This document shows positions 1 to 10,787 of a stretch of DNA of 64,000 nt, piece by piece (the first letter of the stretch is position 1; every line of letters starts with the position of its first letter). The notes under the pieces are model-generated. The model searched no databases and had not been told where the DNA came from. It saw nothing but the letters and a program-made list of their open reading frames with translations. Source of the DNA: Alteromonas sp. C1M14 (lineage in GTDB: Bacteria > Pseudomonadota > Gammaproteobacteria > Enterobacterales > Alteromonadaceae); contig NZ_JAHKQF010000002.1 of the NCBI RefSeq assembly GCF_018860965.1, positions 248,001 to 312,000 of the forward strand, written 5' to 3'. The translations under genes were made by a program, and so were the position numbers.

Positions 1-612
1 AGTGCCTTGTTGAACGATTTCAGCCTTACCTAATGGCAATTGATAATCGTCTTCGGGCACCTCACACACCGAAGCACGATATAGTCGCTTCGGCTCTAAA
101 AATAGCACTGGGTTATCATCTCGAATAGAAGCAAGGAGCAGTCCTTTAGCTTGATATGGGTTACGCGGTACCACAATGCGCAGCCCCGGACAGTGTGCGA
201 AGAAGGCTTCTGGCGATTGGCTGTGATAATGGCCTCCGGCAATACCGCCGCCATAGGGCGTACGAATGGTTAATGTGCCACAGGTGAATTGGCCCCCGGA
301 ACGATAGCGAAACTTCGCCGTCTCGTTCACAATTTGGTCGAAAGCCGGAAAAATGTAATCACCAAATTGAATTTCAGCAACGGCGTAGGCACCTTGGCTG
401 GCTAACCCATTCGCAAAACCAATGATCCCTTGTTCAGTAAGGGGGGTGTTGAAGCAACGTTGCTTACCAAACTTTTCCTGTAAATGACTTGTGGCACGAA
501 ACACGCCGCCAAACTGCCCCACATCTTCGCCAAACACCATCACTTTTTGGTTGTCTGACATGGCAGTAATAAGCCCATGATTAACCGCTTGTAACAGATT
601 CATTTGAGCCAT
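1..612 (-). CDS. bkdA2: Branched-chain 2-oxoacid dehydrogenase E1 subunit beta (partial, C-terminus beyond left edge)
   Basis: Beta subunit of the thiamine-diphosphate E1 component that decarboxylates the 2-oxo acids of valine, leucine and isoleucine in the cytosolic dehydrogenase complex. The 204 visible codons begin [10 protein letters not shown] and show the transketolase-type pyrimidine-binding fold: [14 protein letters not shown] near the start, [10 protein letters not shown], then the [16 protein letters not shown] block and RTPYGGG. The gene runs off the left edge, so the C-terminal transketolase domain is not seen. Its ATG overlaps the stop of the E1 alpha gene as TAATG, which implies translational coupling. 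The E2 gene would be expected further left. The family is clear; branched-chain rather than pyruvate specificity rests mainly on the E1 alpha partner. Confidence 0.93.
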   Translation of the reverse strand, partial: MAQMNLLQAVNHGLITAMSDNQKVMVFGEDVGQFGGVFRATSHLQEKFGKQRCFNTPLTEQGIIGFANGLASQGAYAVAEIQFGDYIFPAFDQIVNETAKFRYRSGGQFTCGTLTIRTPYGGGIAGGHYHSQSPEAFFAHCPGLRIVVPRNPYQAKGLLLASIRDDNPVLFLEPKRLYRASVCEVPEDDYQLPLGKAEIVQQGT

Positions 613-1796
613 TATTGTTGCCTCTCTGCGGTTTTAGGATAGGCATCTGGGTATTTTTGTATATGGTGTTTTAACGCCGTAATTTGTTCTTTTAAATGCC
701 ATGGCACATGATCAAACACATCTGTCACCAAATCATCGATAGGGTTAATGGGTTCTTTCTCAGCCGCTTTTAGTGCCGTAAGCACTGTCTGTCGCATCGC
801 ACTTTCGTTCTTGGCCAAGCTGTCTTCGTCTAGCCAGCCTTTACGTTTAAGCCACGCAGTAAAGCGAACGATAGGATCTTTACGCTGCCAATTTGCCTCT
901 TCTTTTTTAGAGCGATAGCCACTGGGATCATCTGACGTAGAATGGGCTGCTAATCGATAGGTCATGGCCTCAATAAGTACCGGACAGGCATGTTTAATGG
1001 CAATATCTCTAGCATGGGCTGTTGCAGCGTAGACCGCCAGAGGATCATTACCATCTACGCGAATGGTTTTTATCCCATACCCAATCCCACGAGAGGCAAT
1101 GCCATCTCCAGCAAATTGTTCTTCTGCCGGGGTCGAAATGGCATATCCGTTATTTCGACATAAGAAAATGACTGGGCAAGCTAATACCGCGGCCATATTT
1201 AGACCGGCGTGAAAATCCCCTTCTGATGCTGCGCCTTCGCCAAAATAACATAAGGTAATGGCATCAAGTCCCGCCATTTTCTGACCATAAGCAAAGCCAG
1301 CAGCTTGTGGAATTTGAGTGGCTAAGGGCGAAGAAATGGTCATGAAATTCAGGGGTTTGTCGCCATAGTGAATAGGCATCTGACGACCTTTATTTGGGTC
1401 ATTATGATTACTAAACATCTGATCCATAAATTGTGCCGGCGTATATCCTCGCCACGCTAACGCCCCCTGCTCCCGATATTGTGACATGATCATGTCTTGG
1501 TCTGATATTGCCGCTGCACTGGCAACGGAAGCGGCCTCCTCGCCAGTGGATGCAAGGTAAAAGCTGATCCTGCCTTGTCGCTGGGCACTTACCATGCGTT
1601 CATCTAGAATGCGAGTAAACAACATCGTTTCCAATATTCGCTGCGCCGTGGATTCATCAATAGTGGGCTCGTCTTGGCCTTGAATAACCCCGTCAGGTGA
1701 CAAGATTTGAAGCATGGGGATCTCAAGTAACCCATTTTCAATAATACGCACTTGGTGAGTCGTAGAAACACTGGCGACATGATTTCTGTCTTGCAC
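612..1796 (-). CDS. bkdA1: Branched-chain 2-oxoacid dehydrogenase E1 subunit alpha
   Basis: Alpha subunit of E1, which binds thiamine diphosphate and partners the beta subunit encoded just downstream. The protein carries the ThDP motif as [12 protein letters not shown] followed by NNGYAIS, and the conserved loop [11 protein letters not shown] that in the mitochondrial homologue is the phosphorylation loop of branched-chain E1. Length (about 394 aa) fits the family. The reading frame can be extended to a TTG at 1814, but a GTG at 1796 has an AAAGGGG Shine-Dalgarno six bases upstream, so that start is preferred. It is first in the visible operon and faces about 330 bp of non-coding DNA. The LiuR-like palindrome seen elsewhere in the window was not found here. 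Confidence 0.93.
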   Translation of the reverse strand: MQDRNHVASVSTTHQVRIIENGLLEIPMLQILSPDGVIQGQDEPTIDESTAQRILETMLFTRILDERMVSAQRQGRISFYLASTGEEAASVASAAAISDQDMIMSQYREQGALAWRGYTPAQFMDQMFSNHNDPNKGRQMPIHYGDKPLNFMTISSPLATQIPQAAGFAYGQKMAGLDAITLCYFGEGAASEGDFHAGLNMAAVLACPVIFLCRNNGYAISTPAEEQFAGDGIASRGIGYGIKTIRVDGNDPLAVYAATAHARDIAIKHACPVLIEAMTYRLAAHSTSDDPSGYRSKKEEANWQRKDPIVRFTAWLKRKGWLDEDSLAKNESAMRQTVLTALKAAEKEPINPIDDLVTDVFDHVPWHLKEQITALKHHIQKYPDAYPKTAERQQ

Positions 1797-2130
1797 AACG
1801 TACCCCTTTGGCAAACCGTTTTGCCGTTAAGCAATGAATAGGGTTCATGCTAAAGGTTTCTGGTGGGGTAGACGTTGCTAAAAAGGGAAAGTGGACAAGT
1901 AATTGGAAACAGTTATTTCTTTATGCCTCGATCATGCGCAAACTTCATCCTACTCAAATAACATTATATTTATATAGAACATCACATTTGTTAACATTTG
2001 ATTCTTTGGGACAGCTTTTATTCGTTAATGAGTGTCTTTTTTTAAAACACTGACCTGATTGTTCCATACCATTGGTGATAGAATACGTCGCCCTATTTAC
2101 CCATATTGAATCTGTAGCAGGAACACAGAG
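1797..2130. other. Intergenic region between divergent bkdA1 and the Nramp-type gene
   Basis: About 330 bp that must hold the promoters of the two divergent genes. It is AT-rich in its middle (around 1950-2050), with several TTAACA-like stretches. A possible sigma70-like pair for the transporter lies near 2069-2095 (TTGTTC, then TAGAAT), but this is weak. No RNA gene, convincing small ORF or strong palindrome is visible. Confidence 0.5.
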
Positions 2131-3390
2131 TTGAAATCAGCCCTCTCATCCTTCGGTAACGTTAAACAAATTATCAACTTACTTGGCCCCGGTGTATTAA
2201 TGGCCACGGCAGCGGTTGGTGGCAGCCATTTAGTCGCATCGACCCAAGCTGGCGCCCAATATGGCTGGCAACTGGCGTTACTGGTCCTGTTAGTCAACAT
2301 TTTCAAATACCCGTTTTTTCGTGCAGCGGTATCCTATACGTTAAGTACTGGGGAAACCTTACAACACGGCTATATGCAACTGGGCAAGCCGTACTTATTA
2401 CTTGCGTTGGGTCTTAACGCTGTGGCGTCTGTGGTCAATGCTGCGGCGCTGCTTATGTTTGCCGCTAGTTTGCTAAGTTACTTTATACCCATGGCTGTGC
2501 CCATTCCTGTGATGGCCGGCATTATACTTGCGATCATTCTATTTATTTTATTGGCCGGCCATTATCAGGCCTTAGATACAGTATCGAAAATCATTATGGT
2601 GGTGCTCGTCATTGCCACGGTAACGGCTGCCATTGCGGCGTGGCAAAATGGCCCAGTAGCAGATGAACACTTTGTCAGTCCATCGCCCTGGACACTGGCA
2701 GCCATTGGATTTTTGGTAGTTACCATGGGGTGGATGCCCGCGCCCATCGAGATTTCAGGGATCACATCGTTGTGGTTAAAAAGACAACGGCAAGAAAAGT
2801 CTGTCACAATGCGCTCGGCGTTGTTTGATTTTAATTTAGGTTATATTACTACCCTGCTACTGGCACTGGTATTTCTTGCCCTTGGCGCTTTAGTTTTGCA
2901 TGGTAGCGGTGAAAAGCTCGCCACAGGGGGCATTGGTTTTTCTAAACAACTGGTGGATCTTTACGCCCATACGATTGGCGAATGGGCACGTGGTCTGATT
3001 GCCATCATCGCCTTTTTGTGTATTTTTGGCTCAGCACTGACAGTATATGATGGCTATTCACGGGCGGTGGCCGAAGCCGTTATGCTATTACGGGGTAAAA
3101 GTGACACCCCGGGTAGTGTCTTTATGGTTACCTTATGCGCTGTCGCCGCGGTTAGCTTTATTATTGTGCTGTTTTTTAAATCAGCCCTATTAGCCATGCT
3201 AGGCTTTGCCATGACACTGGCTTTTACCACCACGCCCATTTTTGCTTGGTTAAACCATAAGCTTGTAAATAGGTTAAAACAGACCAATCAAATCCATTCA
3301 GGTAAATGGCTTACCGTGGTTAGCTATTTAGGCTTGCTCTATTTATTTGGATTTCTATTTTTGTTTATTATTTGGAAGTGGTTTCTTTAG
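2131..3390 (+). CDS. Nramp-family transporter of the non-canonical (no DPGN) type
   Basis: Inner-membrane protein of 419 aa with about eleven hydrophobic segments and the overall Nramp layout, beginning with the family signature GPGVLMATAAVGGSHLVAST. In canonical Nramp Mn/Fe transporters the first helix holds DPGN and the sixth MPH. Here the equivalent places read VGGSHLV and, around residues 205-212, WMPAPIEIS, so the usual metal ligands are absent. This resembles a recognised Nramp-like subgroup whose substrate is less certain. The start is a TTG with AGGA eight bases upstream; no in-frame ATG lies before about residue 24. It stands alone, divergent from the bkd operon, and shares a bidirectional terminator with fumarase. 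Confidence 0.85.
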   Translation: MKSALSSFGNVKQIINLLGPGVLMATAAVGGSHLVASTQAGAQYGWQLALLVLLVNIFKYPFFRAAVSYTLSTGETLQHGYMQLGKPYLLLALGLNAVASVVNAAALLMFAASLLSYFIPMAVPIPVMAGIILAIILFILLAGHYQALDTVSKIIMVVLVIATVTAAIAAWQNGPVADEHFVSPSPWTLAAIGFLVVTMGWMPAPIEISGITSLWLKRQRQEKSVTMRSALFDFNLGYITTLLLALVFLALGALVLHGSGEKLATGGIGFSKQLVDLYAHTIGEWARGLIAIIAFLCIFGSALTVYDGYSRAVAEAVMLLRGKSDTPGSVFMVTLCAVAAVSFIIVLFFKSALLAMLGFAMTLAFTTTPIFAWLNHKLVNRLKQTNQIHSGKWLTVVSYLGLLYLFGFLFLFIIWKWFL

Positions 3391-3475
3391 TCATTTCCGC
3401 GGCGATAGAAGCCATGTATAAGTGGCATTACCACCCCCCCATTTGGCCGAGCATTAGCCGAATATTAAAGATAAA

Positions 3476-3502
3476 AAAAGGGTACCTTAAAGGTACCCTT
3501 TT
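3476..3502. terminator. Bidirectional rho-independent terminator
   Basis: Perfect inverted repeat AAAAGGGTACC / GGTACCCTTTT with a 5-base loop, with A and T tracts at the two ends. It sits between the convergent Nramp-type gene and fumarase and can serve both strands. Confidence 0.88.
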
Positions 3503-3516
3503 GTTCACTTATCCTG

Positions 3517-5046
3517 TTACTTTGATAACGCGTTATCTAACTCTTCAATTTTGGCTTTCCAGATTGCTGGGCCAGTTTTGTGGGCATTCGCACCCGTACT
3601 GTCTACAGCAACGGTAACCGGCATATCTTCCACTTCAAATTCGTAAATGGCTTCCATACCAAGATCTTCAAACGCCACGACACGTGCCTTTTTGATGGCT
3701 TTTGACACTAAGTAGGCGGCGCCACCTACTGCCATCAAATACACGGATTTGTGTTTGGCGATAGAATCCACAGTGGCCGGTCCACGCTCGGCTTTACCAA
3801 TCATGCCGGCAATACCGGTTTTTTCCAACATCATGTCGGTGAACTTATCCATCCGCGTAGCGGTAGTAGGGCCAGCCGGTCCAACCACTTCGTCGCCCAC
3901 TGCATCTACAGGGCCTACGTAGTAAATAAATTTGCCGTTTAAGTCCACCCCTTCAGGCAAACCTTCACCATTTTCTATCATTGTTTGTAAACGCTTATGG
4001 GCCGCATCACGACCGGTTAGCATTTTACCCGATAATAAAACGGTCTCGCCCACTTTCCATTCTTGGATGTCTTCTTTTGTAACTTCATCCATGTTCACGC
4101 GGCGGGTGTTTTCACTGACTTCCCAAGTCACTTCTGGCCATTCTTCTAATTTAGGCGCTTTTAAATCTGCAGGGCCGCTGCCATCAAGATAAAAATGAGC
4201 ATGACGGGTAGCCGCGCAGTTAGGGATCATGGCAACAGGTTTGGACGCTGCGTGGGTGGCAACCGATTTAATTTTAACATCCACTACCGTGGTTAAACCG
4301 CCTAACCCTTGGGCACCAATACCAAGTTTATTTACCGCATTGAAAATATCCACACGAAGTTTTTCGTCAGTAGTTTCAGGGCCTCGATCAATGAGTTCTT
4401 GAATATCTACTGGGTCCATCAGGCTTTCTTTTGCAAGTACCGCCGCTTTCTCAGCCGTACCACCAATTCCAAGCCCCAACATACCCGGTGGGCACCAACC
4501 AGCCCCCATGGTTGGTAAGGTTTTTACCACCCATTCCACAATATCGTCAGAAGGGTTAAGCATGACCATTTTGGATTTGTTCTCGGAGCCGCCACCTTTG
4601 GCTGCAATCATGACTTCAATTTTATCCCCTGGCACCATATCGATATGCACCACTGACGGGGTGTTGTCTTTGGTATTTTTACGGGCACCAGCTGGATCGG
4701 CCACAATGGAGGCACGCAAAGGGTTATCGGGGTTGGTGTATGCGCGCCGGGTGCCTTCATCTACCATCTGCTGGACCGTCATGTCGGTTTTATCCCAGCT
4801 AACGGCCATACCGATTTTAACGAAACAGGTTACGATGCCGGTATCCTGGCACAGTGGACGTTTGCCTTCAGCAGACATACGAGAATTAATCAGAATTTGC
4901 GCCATGGCATCTTTTGCAGCCTGGCTTTGCTCCCGTAAATAGGCTTTTTCCACCGCTTTTACGTAATCCAAGGGATGATAGTAAGAAATGAACTGTAGCG
5001 CATCTTCTATACTATCGATGAAGTCTTGTTGACAAATAACGGTCAT
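3517..5046 (-). CDS. fumA: Class I fumarate hydratase (iron-sulfur fumarase)
   Basis: Interconverts fumarate and malate in the TCA cycle with an oxygen-sensitive [4Fe-4S] cluster. At 509 aa it is a single chain with the N-terminal alpha-type domain fused to the C-terminal beta-type domain, as in FumA/FumB. Cluster cysteine contexts are visible as LCQDTGIV, GWCPPGMLGLGIGGT and IPNCAATRHAHF. The ATG is preceded by GAGGA at good spacing. It is monocistronic, divergent from pabB and closed by a shared hairpin. No class II fumarase is visible in the window. The symbol is given by family; FumA and FumB cannot be told apart here. Confidence 0.95.
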   Translation of the reverse strand: MTVICQQDFIDSIEDALQFISYYHPLDYVKAVEKAYLREQSQAAKDAMAQILINSRMSAEGKRPLCQDTGIVTCFVKIGMAVSWDKTDMTVQQMVDEGTRRAYTNPDNPLRASIVADPAGARKNTKDNTPSVVHIDMVPGDKIEVMIAAKGGGSENKSKMVMLNPSDDIVEWVVKTLPTMGAGWCPPGMLGLGIGGTAEKAAVLAKESLMDPVDIQELIDRGPETTDEKLRVDIFNAVNKLGIGAQGLGGLTTVVDVKIKSVATHAASKPVAMIPNCAATRHAHFYLDGSGPADLKAPKLEEWPEVTWEVSENTRRVNMDEVTKEDIQEWKVGETVLLSGKMLTGRDAAHKRLQTMIENGEGLPEGVDLNGKFIYYVGPVDAVGDEVVGPAGPTTATRMDKFTDMMLEKTGIAGMIGKAERGPATVDSIAKHKSVYLMAVGGAAYLVSKAIKKARVVAFEDLGMEAIYEFEVEDMPVTVAVDSTGANAHKTGPAIWKAKIEELDNALSK

Positions 5047-5205
5047 GGCGTCCTCTTTTCTTATAGCCTTTGTGGTGTTAAGGAATGGAAAAAGCGTATA
5101 CTAGCGCATCTTCATATGGTGCACCACGCTTTACACGTGCGACTTTGGTGTCACTTGTAATATTGATTATAAAGGCTTTTGCTGTACGCAGGTAACCATT
5201 TTCGT

Positions 5206-6606
5206 ATGTATTCACCGCAATCGACAACACTTCTTATCGAAACGGTTAAAACCGATTTACCTTTTTCGGCAATTTTTGCCCGTGTTGCCCATCAACCATA
5301 CGCTCTGCTGTTTGATTCTGCCGGTGAATATGGCGAATTAGGTCGCTTTAAAATCATGGTTTTCGATCCAGTTTTCAGTGTGGAATGTAAAGCGGGTGAG
5401 ACCGCGTTAATTGAACACAGCAGTGGTAGCAAAAGCCGTCTGGACATGACACCTTTTGAGGCCGTAAAGCACCTGCAACATCCGGCCCTAGATAGCATTG
5501 ACATTGAGTCGCAGGTAGCCGCTGACACTATCGCTGCACTACCTTTTCTTATAGGCACCGCTGGCCTTGCAGGCTATGACAGCGGTCGATTTTATGAACA
5601 ACTGCCATCCCAAGCCGCGCACCAATACGCCTGCCCTGATTTTGCGGTCGGGCTTTATGAACAATCACTGATTCAAGATACGAAAACGGGAAGCATTTAT
5701 AGTTGCCGATTATCCCATCGGCCAAACATTTCTTGGTTAGTAGACGCACCTTTGCCTTCAGCTGCTCCCTTTGCTTTAACCTCACCTTGGCAATCCAATT
5801 TATCGAAACAGGATTATCTCCAGGCATTAGACGCTGTTCATCACTATTTACGCGCCGGCGACTGTTATCAAGTTAACATGGCCCAACGTTTTAGTGCCCA
5901 ATATAACGGTGATGAATGGCAAGGGTTTCAAGCCCTAAGTGAGGCAAATGAAGCGCCCTTTTCCGCCTTTATGCGATTACCTACAGCTTGTGTAATGAGT
6001 ATTTCACCGGAGCGCTTTATTGCCGTTCGTAATAAACAAGTAGAAACACGGCCGATTAAAGGAACACGCCCGCGAAGTGACGACATAGAAACCGATCGCT
6101 TAGCGGCCGAATCGTTGCTTCAAGCTGAAAAAGATCGCGCTGAAAATTTAATGATTGTTGATCTATTAAGAAATGACCTGAGTAAACATTGCCTACCTCA
6201 CAGCGTACAAGTGCCGGCTTTATTCGCCCTTGAAAGCTATGCGGCGGTGCACCATATGGTAAGTACGGTGGTCGGTCAGCTTAAACCGGATGCAAGCCCT
6301 TTTGACCTATTAGCAGGGGCTTTTCCCGGTGGCTCTATTACAGGCGCGCCTAAAATAAGGGCAATGGAAATTATAGAGGAACTCGAACCCCATAGACGTA
6401 ACGTATACTGTGGTAGTTTGTTTTACTGCGGTTATCGTCAAGATATGGATTCAAGCATTTTGATCCGCACATTACTTGCTGAAAATGGCACCCTACACTG
6501 CTGGGCGGGCGGCGGTATTGTTCTTGACTCGGTGCCCCAGGAAGAATACCAAGAGACATTAGATAAAGTGGCAAGAATTCTGCCCGTTCTTGAGAGGTTA
6601 TCATGA
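5206..6606 (+). CDS. pabB: Aminodeoxychorismate synthase component I
   Basis: Converts chorismate and ammonia (from PabA) to 4-amino-4-deoxychorismate for folate synthesis. The chorismate-binding domain fills the C-terminal half: RPIKGTRPR, then ENLMIVDLLRND, then FPGGSITGAPKIRAMEI near the end. At 466 aa from this ATG it matches the family. An upstream TTG at 5179 with AAAGG four bases before it is an alternative start adding nine residues. The last codons overlap the next gene as ATGA, so pabB and nudL are translationally coupled. The order pabB-nudL-sdaA is the same as in enterobacteria. Confidence 0.95.
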   Translation: MYSPQSTTLLIETVKTDLPFSAIFARVAHQPYALLFDSAGEYGELGRFKIMVFDPVFSVECKAGETALIEHSSGSKSRLDMTPFEAVKHLQHPALDSIDIESQVAADTIAALPFLIGTAGLAGYDSGRFYEQLPSQAAHQYACPDFAVGLYEQSLIQDTKTGSIYSCRLSHRPNISWLVDAPLPSAAPFALTSPWQSNLSKQDYLQALDAVHHYLRAGDCYQVNMAQRFSAQYNGDEWQGFQALSEANEAPFSAFMRLPTACVMSISPERFIAVRNKQVETRPIKGTRPRSDDIETDRLAAESLLQAEKDRAENLMIVDLLRNDLSKHCLPHSVQVPALFALESYAAVHHMVSTVVGQLKPDASPFDLLAGAFPGGSITGAPKIRAMEIIEELEPHRRNVYCGSLFYCGYRQDMDSSILIRTLLAENGTLHCWAGGGIVLDSVPQEEYQETLDKVARILPVLERLS

Positions 6607-7190
6607 CAAAAAGCGAGTTCCTTCAGCGCTTTCATCATCTTCGTTCCGTACGTCCCGAGGCGGATTTTTCAGTAACAACCCCTACCCGTAATGCTGCGGT
6701 GTTGGTTCCCTTGGTGGACTACCCTAATGGACTACAAGTTTTATTCACACAACGGGCAAAACATTTGCGTCATCACCCCGGAGAGATCAGCTTTCCTGGC
6801 GGCGGAGAAGAACACACCGACCGTTCTTTAGTGGAAACCGCGTTGCGGGAAACCCAAGAAGAAGTAGGCATACCCAGCGAAAATATTGAGGTTATCGGCG
6901 CACTGCCTCCTTATCGAACCATCAGCGGTTATTCGATGACGCCTATCGTAGGCGTAGTTCGAGCCGGCGTAGCCCTTACCTTAGACAAAAACGAAGTCGA
7001 CAGTGCCTTTGAAGTGCCACTATCATTTTTAATAGATAGACGAAACCACCTGATTCACCACTCCACGAATACCCAGACGCCCTTCCCCATTTATTTTATG
7101 CCCTGGCAAGATAAAATGATTTGGGGAGCAACCGCTGCCATTATTCGTAACTTATCCCACCATTTGCATTCGCCAGTGGGTGTTCTGTAA
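6603..7190 (+). CDS. nudL: CoA pyrophosphatase, Nudix family
   Basis: Predicted Nudix hydrolase of 195 aa that splits CoA and derivatives into phosphopantetheine and adenosine nucleotide. The Nudix box is intact, starting GGGEEHTDRS and ending RETQEEVGI, preceded by the family-typical FTQRAKHLRHHPGEISFPGG stretch that marks the NudL/CoAse subgroup. It overlaps the pabB stop by four bases. The function comes from the family; the product was not separately checked. Confidence 0.93.
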   Translation: MTKSEFLQRFHHLRSVRPEADFSVTTPTRNAAVLVPLVDYPNGLQVLFTQRAKHLRHHPGEISFPGGGEEHTDRSLVETALRETQEEVGIPSENIEVIGALPPYRTISGYSMTPIVGVVRAGVALTLDKNEVDSAFEVPLSFLIDRRNHLIHHSTNTQTPFPIYFMPWQDKMIWGATAAIIRNLSHHLHSPVGVL

Positions 7191-7465
7191 ACCACTTTTC
7201 ATGTTTTAAAGCACACCCTAGGCCTCTGGATAACCATCCGGTAGTTTTTGAATCGATTTCATTAGCATTGTTTATCCTGCTATTAGCATTTCTATATTGT
7301 AGTTACAGCCAATCCTATGCAAGATCATCCCTTATTTTTCCCTAGCTATGCGGGCGAGGCTTTACATCTCGCTGTGCGATGCTACGTTAAGATCAGCGCT
7401 TCACAATAAGGATGTGACGCCGGTTTACATTTGCAATTCACACAATAATAAGAGTACAGAATTAA

Positions 7466-8839
7466 ATGATCAGTGTTTTCGATATGTTTAGCGTTGGGAT
7501 AGGTCCTTCAAGCTCACACACCGTCGGCCCAATGCGCGCGGGAGCCGAGTTCGCCGCTGCCTTAGCGAACACCGATCAGCTTAAAGATATCGCCGCTGTT
7601 AGGGTGGAACTATTCGGCTCGTTAGGTCAAACTGGCAAAGGTCACGGCACAGGTAAAGCGGTGATCCTAGGGTTGTTAGGTAAGCATCCAGAAACCGTTG
7701 ATATAGATAAAATTGAACAGTACCTAGACCAGGTACAAGTAAGTCAGCGTCTTGATTTACATGGCGAACAACAAATCAAATTTCCCAATAAGAACGCCAT
7801 TGTATTTCATCGGCGAAAAACACTCCCTAAACATGCTAACGCCCTTACTTTTTACGGCTATAACCACGACGAACAGTTGGTCTGTTCGCAAACCTATTAC
7901 AGTATTGGTGGTGGTTTCATTATCAAAGACGAAGATTTTGATGCCGCCAAAACACTGGCTATGACCAATCAGGTATCTGTGCCCTTCCCTTACAAAACCG
8001 CAGAAGAACTTTGCCGACAATGCGATATTAACGGCTTGCGCATTAGTTCGTTAATGTTAAAAAACGAGAGCGTCCGCCACTCAGTGGCTGAAGTGAAACA
8101 AAAACTATTTGATATATGGTTAACGATGAAAGCCTGTATCGAACGCGGGATTGAAAATGAAGGGATCTTGCCCGGCGGTTTAAAAGTGGTGCGTCGTGCT
8201 CCAGGCTTGTATCGTCGTTTGCAATCGGAACGCTCTGCCGATCCGATGCAAACCATGGATTGGGTAAACTTATTCGCGTTAGCGGTCAATGAAGAAAATG
8301 CTGCCGGTGGCCGGGTGGTCACTGCACCCACAAATGGTGCTGCGGGTATTATTCCTGCGGTGATGGCGTATTTTGATAAGTTTATTCGTCCCATGGATGA
8401 AGAAACGGCGGCGCGGTTTCTCCTTACTGCCGGTGCCATAGGGATATTATATAAAGAAAATGCCTCAATATCTGGCGCTGAAGTAGGTTGCCAGGGCGAA
8501 GTGGGTGTGGCTTGTTCCATGGCTGCTGGCGCATTAGCAGAAATTATGGGCGGAACCGTTTCTACGGTCGAGAACGCAGCGGAAATTGGTATGGAACATA
8601 ACCTTGGTCTAACCTGCGATCCTGTGGGAGGGTTAGTTCAGGTACCCTGTATCGAACGTAATGCCATGGGCGCCATCAAGGCGATTAATGCCAGTCGCTT
8701 AGCATTACGTGGGTCTGGTGAGCACAAAGTTTCCCTTGATAAGGTAATTAAAACCATGCGTGATACCGGTAACGACATGAAAACCAAATATAAAGAAACC
8801 GCCAGAGGTGGTCTGGCAGTGAATATAATCGAATGCTAA
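7466..8839 (+). CDS. sdaA: L-serine ammonia-lyase, iron-sulfur type
   Basis: Deaminates L-serine to pyruvate and ammonia in the cytosol. The 457-aa single-chain form has the N-terminal beta domain with [14 protein letters not shown] near residue 12 and the C-terminal alpha domain with the cluster-ligand contexts [13 protein letters not shown] and [14 protein letters not shown]. About 275 bp without a gene precede it; a short GCGAG/CTCGC stem is visible around 7350-7375 but matches no riboswitch known to me. It converges on cysB with 15 bp between stops. Confidence 0.96.
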   Translation: MISVFDMFSVGIGPSSSHTVGPMRAGAEFAAALANTDQLKDIAAVRVELFGSLGQTGKGHGTGKAVILGLLGKHPETVDIDKIEQYLDQVQVSQRLDLHGEQQIKFPNKNAIVFHRRKTLPKHANALTFYGYNHDEQLVCSQTYYSIGGGFIIKDEDFDAAKTLAMTNQVSVPFPYKTAEELCRQCDINGLRISSLMLKNESVRHSVAEVKQKLFDIWLTMKACIERGIENEGILPGGLKVVRRAPGLYRRLQSERSADPMQTMDWVNLFALAVNEENAAGGRVVTAPTNGAAGIIPAVMAYFDKFIRPMDEETAARFLLTAGAIGILYKENASISGAEVGCQGEVGVACSMAAGALAEIMGGTVSTVENAAEIGMEHNLGLTCDPVGGLVQVPCIERNAMGAIKAINASRLALRGSGEHKVSLDKVIKTMRDTGNDMKTKYKETARGGLAVNIIEC

Positions 8840-8854
8840 TACCCGTAAGTGGGG

Positions 8855-9928
<1,074 letters not shown>

Positions 9929-10032
9929 TTAAAACACAAAAACACCGGAGTTTGTTGGAGTTTTACCGGTTGTTTTACCTAACATAATGATGGCAACCCA
10001 AATTAAACTGAATTTTAGAGAGCAGAAATTTC

Positions 10033-10731
10033 ATGGCTGATAATATTCCTTCTCACACTATCGACTTTTCTTCAGTACTTGCTGCTGCTGTACACGATAT
10101 GAAAAATTCGCTCTGCCTACTTATCCAATCTATCGAGTCATTAACCGAGCAAATACCGCCAGATAACGGTACGGCAATTGAACAAGTAGCGAATGTGCAT
10201 TACGAGGCCAGTCGTCTCAATACCAACCTGGTGCAGATCCTTTCTCTTTATCGAGCGGAACTCGATAAATTGCCTATTACCGTTGATGAGTGTTTTGTTG
10301 ATGATCTGTTCGAAGATGTACTTTCTTCGGTACGTATTTACAGTGAACAAAAGCAACTTAAAGTGACCTCTTGCATAGACGGCGTAATAAGCTGGTATTT
10401 AGACCGAGAATTAATCTTTTTGCTGGTTAACGATGTGGTCATTAACGCCATGCGCTATGGCACCTCTCGCCTTCACGTAAGTGCTGAGGTGGTTGATGAT
10501 TTTCTAATCTTACGAGTAGAAGATGATGGCCCAGGTTACCCCCCTGCAATGCTGGCACGAAGTACAGAGGAACTGAGCGATTTTCATGTTAGCCAGGGAC
10601 GGACAGGTTTGGGGTTATATTTTGCCCGCTTAATTGCCAATGCTCACAGTAAAGGCCTGCGAATCGGCGAGATTTCGTTAACCAATGGTGGTACGCTAGG
10701 CGGCAGTGTTTTTGAAGTAAGATTGCCTTAA
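10033..10731 (+). CDS. Compact cytosolic sensor histidine kinase (H-box plus HATPase only)
   Basis: A 232-aa kinase-like protein with no transmembrane segment and no input domain. H21 lies in an HDMKNSL H-box right at the N-terminus, followed by a helical dimerisation stretch. The ATP-binding domain has the N-box (NDVVINAMRYG), G1 (EDDGPGYP) and G2 (GRTGLGLYFA). No response regulator gene is adjacent. Two REC-TPR proteins encoded in the same window lack partner kinases beside them and are candidates by elimination only. The next gene downstream, a membrane-anchored protein, is 56 bp away and may be co-transcribed. Confidence 0.85.
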   Translation: MADNIPSHTIDFSSVLAAAVHDMKNSLCLLIQSIESLTEQIPPDNGTAIEQVANVHYEASRLNTNLVQILSLYRAELDKLPITVDECFVDDLFEDVLSSVRIYSEQKQLKVTSCIDGVISWYLDRELIFLLVNDVVINAMRYGTSRLHVSAEVVDDFLILRVEDDGPGYPPAMLARSTEELSDFHVSQGRTGLGLYFARLIANAHSKGLRIGEISLTNGGTLGGSVFEVRLP

Positions 10732-10787
10732 AATTTTCTCGCATTAGTCGATAAAGGCAACGAAGTCACTTAATTGGAATCCCAAAC

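Noticed and set aside
1847-2053. 68-codon frame on the plus strand upstream of the Nramp-type gene
   Set aside because: Low-complexity AT-rich translation, no ribosome site and no family resemblance; it lies in the divergent promoter region.
4508-4942. 144-codon frame opposite fumarase
   Set aside because: It is antisense to well-conserved fumarase sequence and its composition reflects that gene's codon use.
7191-7465. Possible riboswitch upstream of sdaA
   Set aside because: Only a short GCGAG/CTCGC stem is visible; it does not match the glycine or other riboswitch cores that I know.
7990-8520. 176-codon frame opposite sdaA
   Set aside because: Shadow of the conserved serine deaminase; no ribosome site or independent support.
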